64,000 nucleotides of DNA from Utricularia gibba (lineage: Eukaryota; Streptophyta; Magnoliopsida; Lamiales; Lentibulariaceae), in contig CM007989.1 in assembly GCA_002189035.1 (NCBI GenBank), forward strand, positions 434,001 to 498,000. Direction: 5' to 3'. The notes below the pieces were generated by a model that did not search any database, was not told where the DNA came from, and worked only from the letters and a program-made list of their open reading frames with translations. The position numbers and the translations under genes are program-made. This document shows positions 22,129 through 34,500 of this stretch, piece after piece. Every line of letters starts with the position of its first letter. Within the stretch, counting starts at the first letter, position 1.

Positions 22129-23657
22129 AAGATGATGTGAAAGAAAGGCGTGAGGATCAAAGGGAAGCATTGCCTGGAGAACCTATCTGCGTTGTATGTG
22201 GGAGGTATGGTGAGTACATATGTGATGAGACTGATGATGATGTGTGCAGTATTGAGTGCAAAAGGTCTCTCCTCGGCCGGGTTGAGAGTTCTCTGGCTTC
22301 ATCGAGAAAACCACCGTCTCTAAGAATACCAGCTACGGATGAGTGCTACTACATCCATGATGCACATCAGAAACTGGAAAAGGGGTATCGAAATAGTCAG
22401 TCTGAAGTGATTAGGAGGAAACTTGAAATAGTCGTAAAGGGGGACAATGTTCCGGAACCCATGTTGTCTTTTTGCTCCGGCAATCTTCCTGAGAAGCTCT
22501 TTCAGAACTTAGGAGCTGCAGGGTACGACATACCAACTCCTGTGCAAATGCAAGCTATTCCACTTGCCTTATCTGGGCAGAGCTTGCTCGTCTCAGCTGA
22601 AACTGGGTCAGGGAAAACTTGTTCCTTTCTTGTCCCTATAATTTCACACTGTGCAAAGCTGAATAATTTCCCTCAGAAGCCTGCAGCATTGGTACTTGCT
22701 CCAACTAGAGAGCTCTGTATACAGGTGGAGGAACAAGCGAAGGTGCTTGGTAAGGGGTTGCCCTTCAAGACTGCACTGATAGTGGGAGGTGATGCCATGG
22801 CAGGGCAAGTATACCGCATACAACAAGGTGTTTCCATGATTGTGGGAACGCCGGGACGCCTTATCGACCTTCTGAGCAAACATGATTTCCCTTTGAATAG
22901 TGTATCCATGTTTGTGGTTGATGAAGTTGACTGCATGATACAGAAGGGGTTCCTTGAGCAAGTGACGCAAATTTTCAGGGCTTTGTATCAACCCCAAGTA
23001 TTGATGTACTCTGCCACGGTTTCCAAACAAGTTGAGATGGTTGCACTCTCAATGGTAAAGGAGATTGCGGTTGTTTCTGTAGGGATCCCCAGCAAACCCG
23101 CCAAAGCTGTCAAACAGTTAGCCATATGGGTGGAGTCCAACAAAAAGAAGGAAAAGCTTTTCAGTATAATAAAAAGCAAGCAGCATTTCAAGCCTCCGGT
23201 TGTGGTGTTTGTGGAATCAAAACTGGGAGCGGACCTACTTTCTTCTGCAATCACAACAGTTACAGGGGTGAAGGCTCTATCAATCCATGGAGATAAACCC
23301 ATGAAGGAGAGGAGAGAAGTGTTAAGTTCATTTTTGCTGGGGGAAGCGATGATTGTTGTGGCCACCGGAGTTTTAGGCCGAGGAGTTGACCTATTGCACG
23401 TCAGGCAGGTGATTGTTTTCGACATGCCGAATTCGATCAAAGAGTACGTGCATCAGATTGGGAGGGCGTCTAGAATGGGGGAACAGGGAACTGCCATTGC
23501 ATTTGTAAACGATGAGAGTAGGAAGCTGTTTCCAGACTTTGTTCAGCTACTCAAGTCAAGCGGGGCTGCTGTTCCTCCTGAGCTCGCGAACTCAAGATAT
23601 GGTAATCCAGGCTTCGCTTCAGCCAGAAACCCCCCTTCAAAGAAAAGGAAACGTTGA
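22129..23657 (+). CDS. RH41: DEAD-box RNA helicase RH41 with HIT zinc finger (first exon unresolved)
   Basis: A single long exon gives 509 residues; the start codon lies in an unresolved upstream exon. Near residues 15-45 there is a HIT-type zinc finger, CVVCGRYGEYICD and CSIECK. The helicase core follows: Q-motif GYDIPTPVQMQAIP, motif I AETGSGKT, motif Ia PTREL, GG, TPGRL, motif II DEVD, motif III SAT, then VLGRGVDL and HQIGRASRMG. The variants DEVD for DEAD and GRASRMG for GRTGRAG are, to my memory, also present in Arabidopsis RH41, so I read them as subfamily traits. It is likely an ATP-dependent RNA helicase in RNA processing. It ends in a basic tail, PPSKKRKR. Confidence 0.94.
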
Positions 23658-23993
23658 TTCCATATGCTTTTTGTACTAATCCAGATTCCTCACGGCTTCG
23701 AAAAGAGATCAAGGAAGCAAGATGTAAATTGAAGATAGAATCACAAGTTCAGGGTCAGAAATTACTGAGTAGATCTACATGGCGCTTACTTACATGACCA
23801 AGCCACATCAATGTAGAAACGGCACAATGTCTATGAGCTAGCAGCTCCCCACCAACTGTGAATACTAGTAAAAAGACTACAAGTTTCATCTTGTACAGTT
23901 TGCCTTCATTGGGTCGATTATTTGCTAGTAGTTTCATTGATCTCAGTAACTAGTTATCTAACTCTGCACACCTTGCTGGAATTGTGATGCACA
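23658..23993. other. Convergent 3' regions of RH41 and the coiled-coil gene
   Basis: Between the RH41 stop at 23657 and the stop of the minus-strand gene at 23994. Expected to hold two 3' UTRs. No ORF of note. Confidence 0.6.
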
Positions 23994-25464
23994 TTACTCT
24001 GTACTGTTTTCCATGACAACGTCTTGAACAGGCAAGTCGAATTTGTTTTCATCTCCACCCTCAAGGTTATCTGAGACATCACATGTAGATAAGCCGGTAG
24101 TGTTATCGGCACCAACGAGTTCAATCTCATTGCTTGTTCCTCTGCTGTCAAGGGCTCCAAGGTTACTGCTTTCACCGGCATCTGGAACGCCATTTTTCTC
24201 TGTAAATGTGACTGCATCGAAGTTATCTGTTTCATGACCTGAAGTAGACGCATCCAAAAGAACCTTTTTCTCGTCACTCAATTCCTCATGCCTGTGAACT
24301 TCTTCACGACTCTCACTTTCATTGTCAGACTCATTCTCCATCACTTCCTCGTTCATCTCTTCTCCTCTGTTTTGTTTTCTCTCCAGAAATTGCATTCTCC
24401 TTCTCAGATTTCCCAACTCACTCTCCATCAGGAACAATCTTTCCTTCAAAATCAAATTCTCCTCCTCCAAATGTGCAATATGGTTATCTTGATCATCAAC
24501 GCGATTTTCCAATACGGTATGATACTCCATGCTGGGAAGATTGTTCCTGTTTGGATTGTAGATCATTTCAAACCGACTCAAATCATGGTCCAACCTCCGC
24601 TCCAACTCGACATGCTCTTCGACATCAAGCTCACTGGAACCTCCTTCATCCTCCTCCTCATTTTCATCTCCGGGTGACCTCAACCTAATCAACCCCTTCA
24701 TCGATCCATATCCATCTACTCCCCATTCTTCCTTCGCCATATCCACCAAAACTTCTCGAGATGGGGAGAAAAAAGGAGAGGGTAAAATCGCAGGTGTCCC
24801 CGGAGAAGGAGATACCAGCGATGCTATACCCCACTTTTCTTCGCTCTGATTATAAAAGAAGTGGTATTTCTTGGAGCGTAAGGTGCAGATCTGCCGCTGC
24901 TGTTATCGTAAAAATCATTATGATTTCCCTTGTCCATGTTAACACCACCACTTTTGTTGAACCTCTTTTTTGGAAAAAACTTCCTCGTCTTCAATCGGTT
25001 TCGATGCTGCAATTCGTTTAAATTTGGGGGTTGATAGTTTGTAAAACTTGAAGAATTTCCCAAGCCACCAACTCCCATCATTTTACCACCTGAACCGACT
25101 AGTGCTGCTACGTTCTGCTGTTCAATTCTCCTCTTATCGTTCACGTTGCTACTACCAGCCGCTTTCTTGCCCTTCCAGTTACTCCTTGGACCCAACGGTT
25201 TCTCAAAACCAGGCACAACCCCAGGAATTGGTTTTGAGCAACGAAAGTGAGCCGGTGGCGGCCACATTCCATAGCCTACACGTGCAGGAAGCATCTGTAG
25301 ACGATGATAATAAACAAATCATGATTTAAAAAATACTGAAAAATTTTGACAAACATGAATACTATTACCTGTTGTTGAGATTGATTCATATTCATCAAAT
25401 TGTGGTTGTTCAAGTTCATCAATGGCGGCAGCGGCTGCTGCTGCTGTTGTTGTTGGTTCATCAT
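23994..25464 (-). CDS. Conserved plant protein with coiled coil, unknown function, one-base frame break
   Basis: Two exons on the minus strand: 25464-25369 and 25294-23994. Exon 1 encodes a Gln/Asn-rich start, MMNQQQQQQQPLPPLMNLNN. Exon 2 begins MLPARVGYGMWPPPAHFRC and has a basic stretch (RLKTRKFFPKKRFNKSGG). A central block TTSFIIRAKKSGG-IASLVSP leads to REVLVDMAKEEWGVDGYGSMKGLIRLRSPG, then an acidic stretch and a coiled coil (NRVDDQDNHIAHLEEENLILKER ... NLRRRMQFLERKQN). The C-terminus is acidic and low-complexity. The frame breaks at the run of four C at 24829-24832 (four G on the coding strand); one extra G joins the two halves. The well-kept frame on both sides argues for a real gene. 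I recall related plant proteins but no established function. Confidence 0.8.
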
Positions 25465-25994
25465 AATCCACTACAAGGAAACCAGATCGGGAAACCTAGC
25501 GCCTCTTAAACACACTGAACATGAGAAAATCGATTAGAATTCAGACAACCCCATATTTCAACAAAAAATAAATCAAGAAAAATTGAATCGCAAACCTAAT
25601 CGAAATCGGAGAAAAAGGTAGAAAATATAGGGAGATTTCCAGTTCGAGATTTCAAGATCCCAAGGAAGAACGATTCGACGAGAGCCCGTTAAAGGTTTAT
25701 TTCCCCAGGTTTCAGACGATTCCTTGCGAAGATGGATTTGTTGGTATATATAGACGGGGAATCGGGAAATCAACGGCTTGGATCATCTCATTGCCTTCAA
25801 CGGCTAAGATTAAGGCACGTGTCACCAATCGCGGAAAAAAAGAGACGAAATTATTTTGGTGCAAGAAAGACTAGACGACCGTGATGACAACAGTTGACAG
25901 CAAAGAACACAGCACAAAGGGAAACGCAATAACAACGAAAAATAAGCAGTTATGGCTGCAGCTTCACCAGCACCTGCATCCCCATGCTTCAATC
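25465..25994. other. Promoter of coiled-coil gene and 3' region of FAD2
   Basis: Bases 25465-25800 are upstream of the minus-strand coiled-coil gene. Bases 25870-25994 are presumably FAD2 3' UTR, read from the other side. No further ORF is supported. Confidence 0.55.
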
Positions 25995-27146
25995 TCAGTA
26001 CTTATTCTTGTACCAGTACACGCCCTTGTCCTCAGGAACCTCATCTTTCTCCACATACAAGCATTCTTTAGCCTCCCTCCAGAGGGCCTGGATCACAGGG
26101 GTGGAATCGAACTTGTAGTAATCTCCCAGCAATGGCTTGATTGCCTTGGTTGCTTCCATGGCGTGGTAATGGGGCATGGTGGAGAAGAGATGATGAGTCA
26201 CATGTGTGTCTGTGATGTTGTGGAACACTTTGTTCAGCACCCCATAGTCCCGATCCATGGTTGCAAGAGCTCCTCTCAGCCAGTCCCACTCAGAGGAATC
26301 ATAGTGTGGCAATGCCGGGTGAGTGTGTTGCAGGTAGGTGATGAGGACGAGGAAGCCATTGACGATGAGCAGCGGGATTCCGTAGATGGAGATGAGCCAG
26401 AACAGCCCTTTGGTCACAGCAACACGATAGAGCACAAACAAGGTTGCCAGAATACCTGCATCAGAGATAAAGATCTGAAGCCGCTCACGGTCATTGTAGA
26501 TCGGACCATAGGGATCGAAGTGGCAGGCGAAGCGATCATACGGCCTTCCTGATACATTAAACGCCAAGTACATTGGCCAGCCAAGGATAAGTTGGATCAG
26601 AATGATGAGAACACGGCCTGGTGGATTGTTCAGGTACTTGGAAAACCAGGGGACCTCTGACTTGGGCTTTGGGACAAACACTTCGTCTCTCTCAAGAGAT
26701 CCTGTGTTGGAGTGATGGCGGCGGTGGCTGTACTTCCAGGAGAAGTATGGGACAAGAAGAGCAGAATGAAGAATCAAGCCAACAGTGTCATCCACCCATT
26801 GGAAGTTACTGAATGCATGGTGGCCACATTCATGGGCTATCACCCACACTCCAGTGCAAACACAGCCTTGAACAACCCAATAAACCAGCCAGGCAGCGTA
26901 GCTCAACGGGGCAGGAAGCAGATGAAAGTAGGCTGTGGCGATGTAGTAGAACGCATAAACTATAGCAAGATCGTGAAGCACATATGAAAAGGAGCGGGTG
27001 AGTGATCTCTCGAAGCAGCGGGGTGGGATAGCCTTCTTGATGTCCCCCAGGGTGAAACTGGGTTTTTCTACAGGTGCTCTTTGGAGTGCATTTTCCTTAA
27101 GTTTATCTTTGGGAGTTGGAACTGGCATGCGTCCTCCGGCTCCCAT
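25995..27146 (-). CDS. FAD2: Delta-12 (omega-6) oleate desaturase, ER type
   Basis: An intronless coding region of 383 residues, the classic FAD2 length. It starts [21 protein letters not shown]. The three histidine boxes that bind the di-iron centre are present: HECGHH near 105, HRRHH near 141 and HVTHH near 315. The enzyme inserts the second double bond into oleate on phosphatidylcholine in the endoplasmic reticulum, making linoleate. Several hydrophobic spans flank the boxes. The C-terminus YKNKY fits the aromatic ER-retrieval pattern of plant desaturases. The frame is open upstream to 27164, but ATG 27146 matches the family start. An acceptor (ag, 27172-27171) sits 24 bases before the ATG, as expected for the 5' UTR intron typical of this gene. 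Confidence 0.98.
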   Translation of the reverse strand: MGAGGRMPVPTPKDKLKENALQRAPVEKPSFTLGDIKKAIPPRCFERSLTRSFSYVLHDLAIVYAFYYIATAYFHLLPAPLSYAAWLVYWVVQGCVCTGVWVIAHECGHHAFSNFQWVDDTVGLILHSALLVPYFSWKYSHRRHHSNTGSLERDEVFVPKPKSEVPWFSKYLNNPPGRVLIILIQLILGWPMYLAFNVSGRPYDRFACHFDPYGPIYNDRERLQIFISDAGILATLFVLYRVAVTKGLFWLISIYGIPLLIVNGFLVLITYLQHTHPALPHYDSSEWDWLRGALATMDRDYGVLNKVFHNITDTHVTHHLFSTMPHYHAMEATKAIKPLLGDYYKFDSTPVIQALWREAKECLYVEKDEVPEDKGVYWYKNKY

Positions 27147-27886
27147 CTTCCCCAACTGCTTCAAAGACCCTAAAAAAATTAACTATGAATTGCGGTGGGT
27201 TCTTAAACAATAAAACAGAGTTACGATTCACCATCACTGAATTTAGTACCACAAATATGATAGTAGCTTCAAAGAGACAGTAGCTGAAGAACAAGAAAAT
27301 ATTGATAAGAGATGCAAAGAATGAGTGATTAAAGTTCCTCAATCTCCTGAGAAACTCAAAAACAGACACCCAATTAAACCAGATGCCAAATATTGTTTTT
27401 AAGTGTAAAATTGCGTAACTTCACAATTGAGGTAGATGCCTACACAGAACATCATCCGTGAAACATAAAGCAACTTTTTTCCAAATGGAATCCCACACGC
27501 ATTCTGTGGGTTGAAACTTCAGCCATTTGAAAACGTGGACCACAAAAGTTTCAGGACATTGTAGACACAAACATGAAGAATCAATCAAAAAGACGACGAA
27601 ATATTCCAAAATAAACAAAAGAACACACCTTTCTCCACAAAAACCTCCAGGAAACATTAAATGCAGTTAGAGACACAAATCCTCGAAAAAAGACAGAGCA
27701 TTGAGCGACATAAAATCAAAATCCCAGAAAAAACGGGAATTTCCCCTGAAGAAACCCACCATTCCTTATTCAGATCTACAGATTACATGCCAATGTAGCT
27801 CCAAGAAACATCAGTAAAACAAAAAAACACGAAGCATGTTCATAAACTGATCACAGGATAAGGAAAATTCAGCCAGACCCCATACC
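27147..27886 (-). promoter_or_regulatory. FAD2 leader with probable 5' UTR intron
   Basis: Plant FAD2 genes usually have one intron just before the ATG that boosts expression. Here a T-rich tract and AG acceptor end at 27171 on the minus strand. The best donor I see is GTATGG at 27885-27880, giving an intron of about 715 bases that is T-rich throughout. The donor choice is uncertain. Confidence 0.5.
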
Positions 27887-29104
27887 CGGAAGAAGGAAAT
27901 TCGAGAGACTGAAACTCAACCACGAACGCCAATCCTCTTGTGCCCACTATTTGAGGAGCGGCCCACTGTTTTAGTAGACACAGCAACTTGTCATTTTCCG
28001 GGGCTGCACAAAACGGACCCTTCCTTCCATATAACGTCAATTTTATTTCTTCTTTTAATAGAATATCAAATTTTCGAGGAGCTAAAAAAAAAAGAAGACC
28101 GTGACGTGTGGGAATGGCTAAGAATAGTCCACCACGTGTCTCCTTAACATTGGTTGAGACCTCGTCAAAATTGGCTGTGGCGAATGGGGATTGCCCGATA
28201 CAATGCACCAGCCACACGGAACGGTGGAACATTCAAAATATACACGTGGCGTGGGCTTTTCTTTTTGAAAAATAAAAAAAGAAAACCATCGGGAAAATGA
28301 GAGGCGATGGAAACTCCGGCGGAGTTCACGAATGCTTTGCGAGGATGGCTGCCTCGGAAAACACCCGTCTGGGAAATGCATCTTCTTCTCTCCCATTGGC
28401 TTTGACTAGTGATGTGTAGAGAGGACGCAGGTACTTCATCCTTCCAACTCCTTTCGGAGTTCTGTCAACTTCAGCATGGTAGCTGCGGTACCCTACCGAA
28501 GAAACGCCACCGTCACGTCGTAATTTCTCGATTCCGAGTGTCTATCCCTCTCATCCGGAGGTGATACCTCTCATTCGACTGTCGAAAGTTGACAGTACAG
28601 AACGAGATCTCGACACAGGTGGAAAAACTGCCACCTTATAATCCGTTCATGGTGAGATAAATCTAGGGTGTCATCGGTATTAGTATCGAGAAGCATGTGT
28701 AGGGATTTGTGCAGATTGGTGTATGCAGAATCAAACAAATGCACCACAATTTTTAGCCAGAAAACCTGTAAAGGGAAAAAATTGGGTTCTGGCCACACCC
28801 CATAACTACGGGAGTCCACTAAAATAGGTGTTGTATACACAATACAAGATATGATCAGCAAGAAGAAACCTCTATCTAGTTGCTCTTCAATGTGCAATTT
28901 AGAAGAGAAAAACCAGAGCTCTCCTCTACTTCACCTACGTAACGGTGATCAAACAAAAAACCAGAACTCTGCTGTCTGATCTCCCTCCCCTTCGTGGTCA
29001 TGAGTCTGTTACATTTTCTCCTCCTCCATTTCCGGTTAGTTGAGAATATGTAGTTTGACTTGAACCTTGTTATCTTGAATCAGCTTGACTTGGGACTCAG
29101 CTAG
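27887..29104. other. FAD2 promoter side and intergenic DNA
   Basis: Bases 27887-28450 are probably FAD2 first leader exon and promoter. Bases 28450-29104 hold no recognisable gene. The ORF at 28571-28897 on the minus strand has no domain. Confidence 0.5.
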
Positions 29105-30794
29105 TTAATTCTGGTTCAATACAAACTCCTTAGCTGAGCCCAACAGCATGAACAGGTCTAAGCAAGTTTTCCACGTAGAGTTCCCATTCCTGTTCTCCCC
29201 ATTCGGCAAGTTCAGTTCATCCTCTCTAGGCATTCTGTCCTCACTGAATTCATTAGACAGAGGTAAAATACATGTATACACATCAGAAGTAGGTTCTAGA
29301 GCATATGGCGGTATGCCAGTTCCCTCAATCCACATTTTCAAATCAATGTGAGCTGGTATACCAGAAGCATTGGCTATATTCTTCTTGAATATGGAGGTGT
29401 CAATAGATTGAAACTTGAATGTGCCTATATTCTTCTTAAGAAGTTCATCACGTGCTGGTATACCAATCTGTGTATCAAGAGGAAACTTATCAAAATCTTG
29501 TGCGAAAAGGTAAAGCACAAAGAAATTCGATGTTTCAAAACAGCGACAAGTTGGCCACCTGTCTCTCGGTTCGCAGTAAGAAATGGTCTCGTATGGCACT
29601 CGAGAGTAGACATTGGATCAACTCCTTGCTGATCAGGTATCAGTTTTGTGAACCCCATGTAATCCCTGAAGCGCTCTGTTTCCTCAATCAGTCTCCTCCA
29701 ACCACTGCCAACTGACAGTGCAGCTTTTTCCTTGCTTTGCAGAGCCTCTACTATTTGCCCCTCAGCATATGTTGTGAAGCCCTGTAATCATGAATGGGTT
29801 TAAAGTTGACTGCTCAGTTTCATTCTCACTAGAGCCTTACAGTAGAATACTAGACGAGAAGTAACAGCGATACCTGTTTCAACCAGAAGTGGTCATTACT
29901 TTTGTTGGTGATCAAATTCCTGGTCTATCTGTGACCAACCTCATGAGCCACTACCTGTGCACCTGTTGCATCTTCTTCTATAACAGTTGGAGTTAAAGCA
30001 CCATCATAGGATCCTCCATTTCTCCTTAAGGAAAACTAGGGGGCAGAACCAAAAAGTCAAATCTTTCCTCGGTACCAGAAAACTCCGCAGCAGCAGCATC
30101 TAACAAGCTAGTAACCGCCTCCGAGTAAACCTCGATCCTCGGACCCGCTTCCTCAGATAGCAACTCTCCAACAGCAAAAGCAAATAAGTAAGGTGGGACT
30201 GGCTGCTCCATCACAAACTCCTCAACAACTCTGCCTTCCCTGCACCCCATTGAATCATCACACATGCACCAAAGCACTCACCAGGAAGAGGGTCTCTCCT
30301 GGAGACATGTTTGGCTGCCATGACATCAGATAAGTTGCTGGGTATGTTCAACTTTGCGGAATACTTGCTGCGGGCTGCAGGGGTATCTTGGCATGGGAAA
30401 CTTGACCTAGCGTGGATGGATTGGCACTGTGTGCACGAAAGGAAACGTCTTGTTGGATTTCTGAGATGGGTAAAGCGATTGAAGGGCAGAAGAGGAAGGT
30501 GTAGTTTTGTAGATGATAAGTAACTCTCAACCCCCAGATAGCGTCGCGACGATGGATTGGCCTACGATCGGGTCTGGATAAGTACCTGGAGCGAAAAATA
30601 TAGGGAAGGAAGAGTCTCCGGATCTAGAACGGCGGAGGCTTGGAGGGTGCCGGAAGCGAGAGACAAGGGACCGGAGTGAGGAGTGCTGTTAGAAAGAATG
30701 GTGGAAGAAGGGAAATCAAAGTAGAAGGAGAAATCGATGCGGTTGTTGAAGGGATGGGTTGAATCAGTGTATGAGCGAGGATCGACGGCGCCAT
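29105..30794 (-). pseudogene. Leukotriene-A4-hydrolase/aminopeptidase-like pseudogene
   Basis: Read on the minus strand, the pieces follow the order of the plant M1-family LTA4H-like aminopeptidase. They run from the N-terminal DPRSYTDSTHPFNNRIDFSFYFDF and PHSGPLSL, to GCREGRVVEEFVMEQPVPPYLFAFAVGE, then RFDFLVLPPSFP, then an exon GFTTYAEGQIVEALQSKEKAA. The end carries GTFKFQSIDTSIF, WIEGTGIPP and MPRED. The gene is broken many times. The zinc-binding HELAHSW region reads HEVGHR followed directly by a TAG stop (near 29930-29945). The Tyr of PPSFPYGG is a TAA, with more stops just after. Segments around residues 50-180 and before RFDFLV are frameshifted or lost. It cannot make an active enzyme. 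Confidence 0.9.
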
Positions 30795-31510
30795 TTCTGA
30801 ACGACAATGAGGATCCGCAGACAGAGGGGGGACGAAGATGACGACGGTAGAGAAGGGGGCTGTTTTTGAATCAAAGCATTCGACATTTTAATTAAATTAA
30901 AACAAGAAAAATTCACTTTGTTGATCCATTTGCAAATTTTTTTAACTGGGTTCCATGAAGGTAAAAACCCCATTTCTGCATTCTTTCGTTCTTTACAGCG
31001 CATGTTGCATAGGCTGCAAGTGGTGTAAGCGAAGCAAAGGCATATCGCCAAGTAACCAAACTCGAGAGTTTTTGTCCGTTTTCTTTAATCCTTTAACGGC
31101 CATCTCCATGATGATTGCCTTTCCTTTGAGAGTTTTGATTATGGGATGCGAACAAGAATCTCACAGTTAATATTCCTTTGTCTTATTATTCTTGGCTGGT
31201 TTCTCAACTGGGTGAGGGTCCTCTTTTCTTACGAGGTTGAATTTCTTCACTCCACTTTCTGCTGCTGCAAAATTTACTGGTATGGGAAGAAGCGATATCT
31301 CAAGAATTGTGTTTCGTGCTGATAGTTGAATTTCTTGTTCCCCTTTCTCTTCACTATTCCAGCAGCAGTACTTATTGCTTCTTTGATCTGCGCATTTATT
31401 GAAAAGGTAAGCATATATGTTTTAACACTTATCGGCATTTGACTGTAATCCTCACCTTACAAAAAAAGTTATTTTTATTTTCGGAGAAAGATGGGAACAT
31501 TCAATTTTGA
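30795..31510. other. Intergenic region before the DUF1680 gene
   Basis: About 700 bases between the pseudogene 5' end and the next start codon. The part from 31150 onward is T-rich and may include leader introns of the DUF1680 gene (the frame just before ATG 31511 ends in 'tgatgcag'-like sequence). No coding exon is supported. Confidence 0.5.
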
Positions 31511-34500
31511 ATGATGCAGATGCTGCTTACGGCAGTTTTATTCAGGATTTTGGCAGGGGCAGTGCTGTATTCTCTTTTTCTAGGGTGTGTTCTGACTGAT
31601 AAGGTTTGCACCAATTCCGGGGTGCATTATTCTCATACTTCACGACATGAATTGTTACACCCGAAAAAATCAGCTTGGGAAAAGCAAAATCTTGTCAACT
31701 TCTACCAAGTGCCTGGTGATGATCATAACTTAACTAAGTCGATTCCGAGGAAAATTTTGACTGAGAGTAGGCCTGAATGGAGTATACTGAATAGCCATGC
31801 TGGATTTAGAAGGGGAACTGGAACTAATTTTCTGCAGGAAGTTTCATTGCATGATGTGAGATTAGATCCAAATTCAATTCATGGTCACGCCCAGCAAACG
31901 AATTTGGAATATTTGATGCTGCTGGATGTCGACAGGCTTGTATGGAGCTTTAGGAAGACAGCAGGTTTGGCTACACCAAGTGAGCCATATGGCGGCTGGG
32001 AAGTTCCCAATGGAGAACTTCGTGGACATTTTGTAGGTTGGTATTGAGCATGTGGCTAGTTGCATCCTCTTTGTTAGTTTTTTTACATGTTGCAGGGTAA
32101 TACACTAGAGGGCTCTATCTTTTTTTCCTGGTTGTAGACTATTTTATATCCAATGGATTGCAACAGCTATCTCACAACACCTTCTTTCCTTTTCTTATTG
32201 AAGGGCATTTCTTGAGTGCTTCAGCACAAATGTGGGCTAGCACGCATAATGCTGATCTTCATGAGAAAATGTCTTCCCTGGTTTCTGCGCTTTCAGAATG
32301 CCAAACTAAAATAGGTACAGGGTACCTTTCTGCATTCCCATCTGAACTGTTCGACCGGTTTGAAGCTTTGGAGGATGTTTGGGCTCCATATTATACTATT
32401 CATAAGGTTAGAGGTTCTTGCAAGATTCATTGATATTCTTAAGACAGCTTGCGAACATGATCAGTTGATCATTCTCAATGTCTGTAGATATTGGCTGGTC
32501 TCTTGGATCAGTACACTTTTTCCGCAAACACGCAAGCCTTCAATATGGCTATCTGGATGGTTGACTACTTTCATAACCGTGTAAAAAGTGTAATTGCCAA
32601 CTACACAATTGAAAGGCACTGGCTATCGCTTAATGAAGAAACTGGAGGAATGAATGATGTTCTCTACAGATTGTATAGTATAACGGTGAGCGTGTTCTTG
32701 GATTCTTTTCACTTTTCTTTCCACTGTAGCTCTGCATAAACTAATGGTATTCCACTTCGGTTAAGAGTTGAAAATGCTTTTTCTAGTTTGCAATAGGGTA
32801 ACTTTTAAGGCGTATTGTTTACTGGCAGGGCGATACTAAGCATTTTTTGTTAGCTCACCTGTTTGACAAGCCCTGCTTTTTGGGACTTCTGGCCCTAAAG
32901 GTAGTCACTCAATTGCCCAACCTCTGTCTCTTCTCTCTCTCTCTCTCTATATATATATATACACACGCATACATATACTTTGGACTCATGGATTAAACTA
33001 TGAGATCAGAAGGCATGATTATCTTTTCTTGTAGGCTGATGACATATCAGGCTTCCATTCTAACACGCATATTCCAATTGTAATTGGATCTCAAATGCGT
33101 TATGAGATAACTGGTGATCCACTCTATAAAGAAATAGGGCATTTTTCATGGACATTGTCAACTCATCACACAGCTATGCAACTGGAGGCACGTCAGTTGA
33201 TGAATTCTGGTGCAAACTCTTAACATTGGGTAGTTCTTTTATCATATGAATGATGAAGTGTTGGCATCATTCATATGTTTTGTGGCACCACACCTCGTGC
33301 TGGTTTATGATGTTTTCTTTGTAAGTTTGGCTGCAGGGTTGATCCCCGCAGACTGGCTACCAAACTCGGAACTGAAAATCAAGAATCTTGTACAACTTAT
33401 AACATGCTGAAGGTGCATGCTCATGTCTATCTTTCAACTTTGTTTGAGGTTGTGGCAGGGTAACTCAGTGAACATCCTGTTATTTACCTTTTGATTGGAT
33501 TTTTTTTGTTGTATTCTTGCATTTTTTGAGTTTTAACTGGTTACAAGCCTGAAGAAAGGAGAATTTCATTATGCGATAACCATGTTAAAACCATTCCTTG
33601 TTTAAGATATCCAGCGCACTCAGTGAAAAAAAAATGGCTTGATTTTTCTACTTTTGTATTCACACCCTGATTTGATGCACTTTTGGTGCTGTACTTTTGG
33701 AATTTTTAGGTGTCCCGCCATCTCTTTAGATGGACCAAAGAAATGGCATATGCTGATTACTATGAGAGAGCACTAACAAATGGCGTTTTGGGCATCCAAA
33801 GGGGGAGAGAGCCGGGAGTCATGATTTATATGCTCCCATTGCGCCCAGGCAGCTCCAAGGCTCGGAGCTACCACGGATGGGGAACTAAGTTTAATTCCTT
33901 CTGGTGCTGCTATGGAACAGGTGCAGTGTCATTTAGTTGTCTTCCTAATATTGCTTATGGTGAAATACAAAGATTTGGGTGAAGTTCCGTCTTTTCTACT
34001 GTTGCTTATGGATCAGCCTTACATTACTCTAGCATTACGGGGGAATGTTCCTGTCTCCAGGGATTGAGTCCTTCTCAAAGCTAGGAGATTCCTTATACTT
34101 CGAAGATGTGGGAGGAAGCTTGGCACTCTATATCATACAGTACGTATCTAGCTCGCTTGATTGGAAGTCTGGCCAGATTGTTGTCACCCAGTCCGTAGAA
34201 CCCATTCTTTCATGGCAACAAAGGCTTAAAGTAACGGTGAAAATATCCAGCAAGAAGGTATGGAGCGCCTTTGAGATGCTGGCATGTAGCCACACGATGA
34301 TTTCCTTTTCCTGTAAATGATCACACTGGTCTTGTTTCTTGCAGCTCGTCCCAACAGCTTATCCATCAACTCTGAACTTGAGGATTCCCTTGTGGACACT
34401 TACAAGCGGTTCAAGGGCGTCTTTAAATGGTTTAAAACTCCCATTGCCACCACCAGGTATGAGCTCTTTCTTCTTCTTCTTCTTCTTCTTCTTCTCTTCT

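Noticed and set aside
24288-24677. Plus-strand ORF opposite the coiled-coil gene
   Set aside because: Antisense shadow of Glu/Asp/Ser-rich coding sequence.
25881-26552. 223-codon plus-strand ORF opposite FAD2
   Set aside because: Antisense to the FAD2 coding region with no independent motif.
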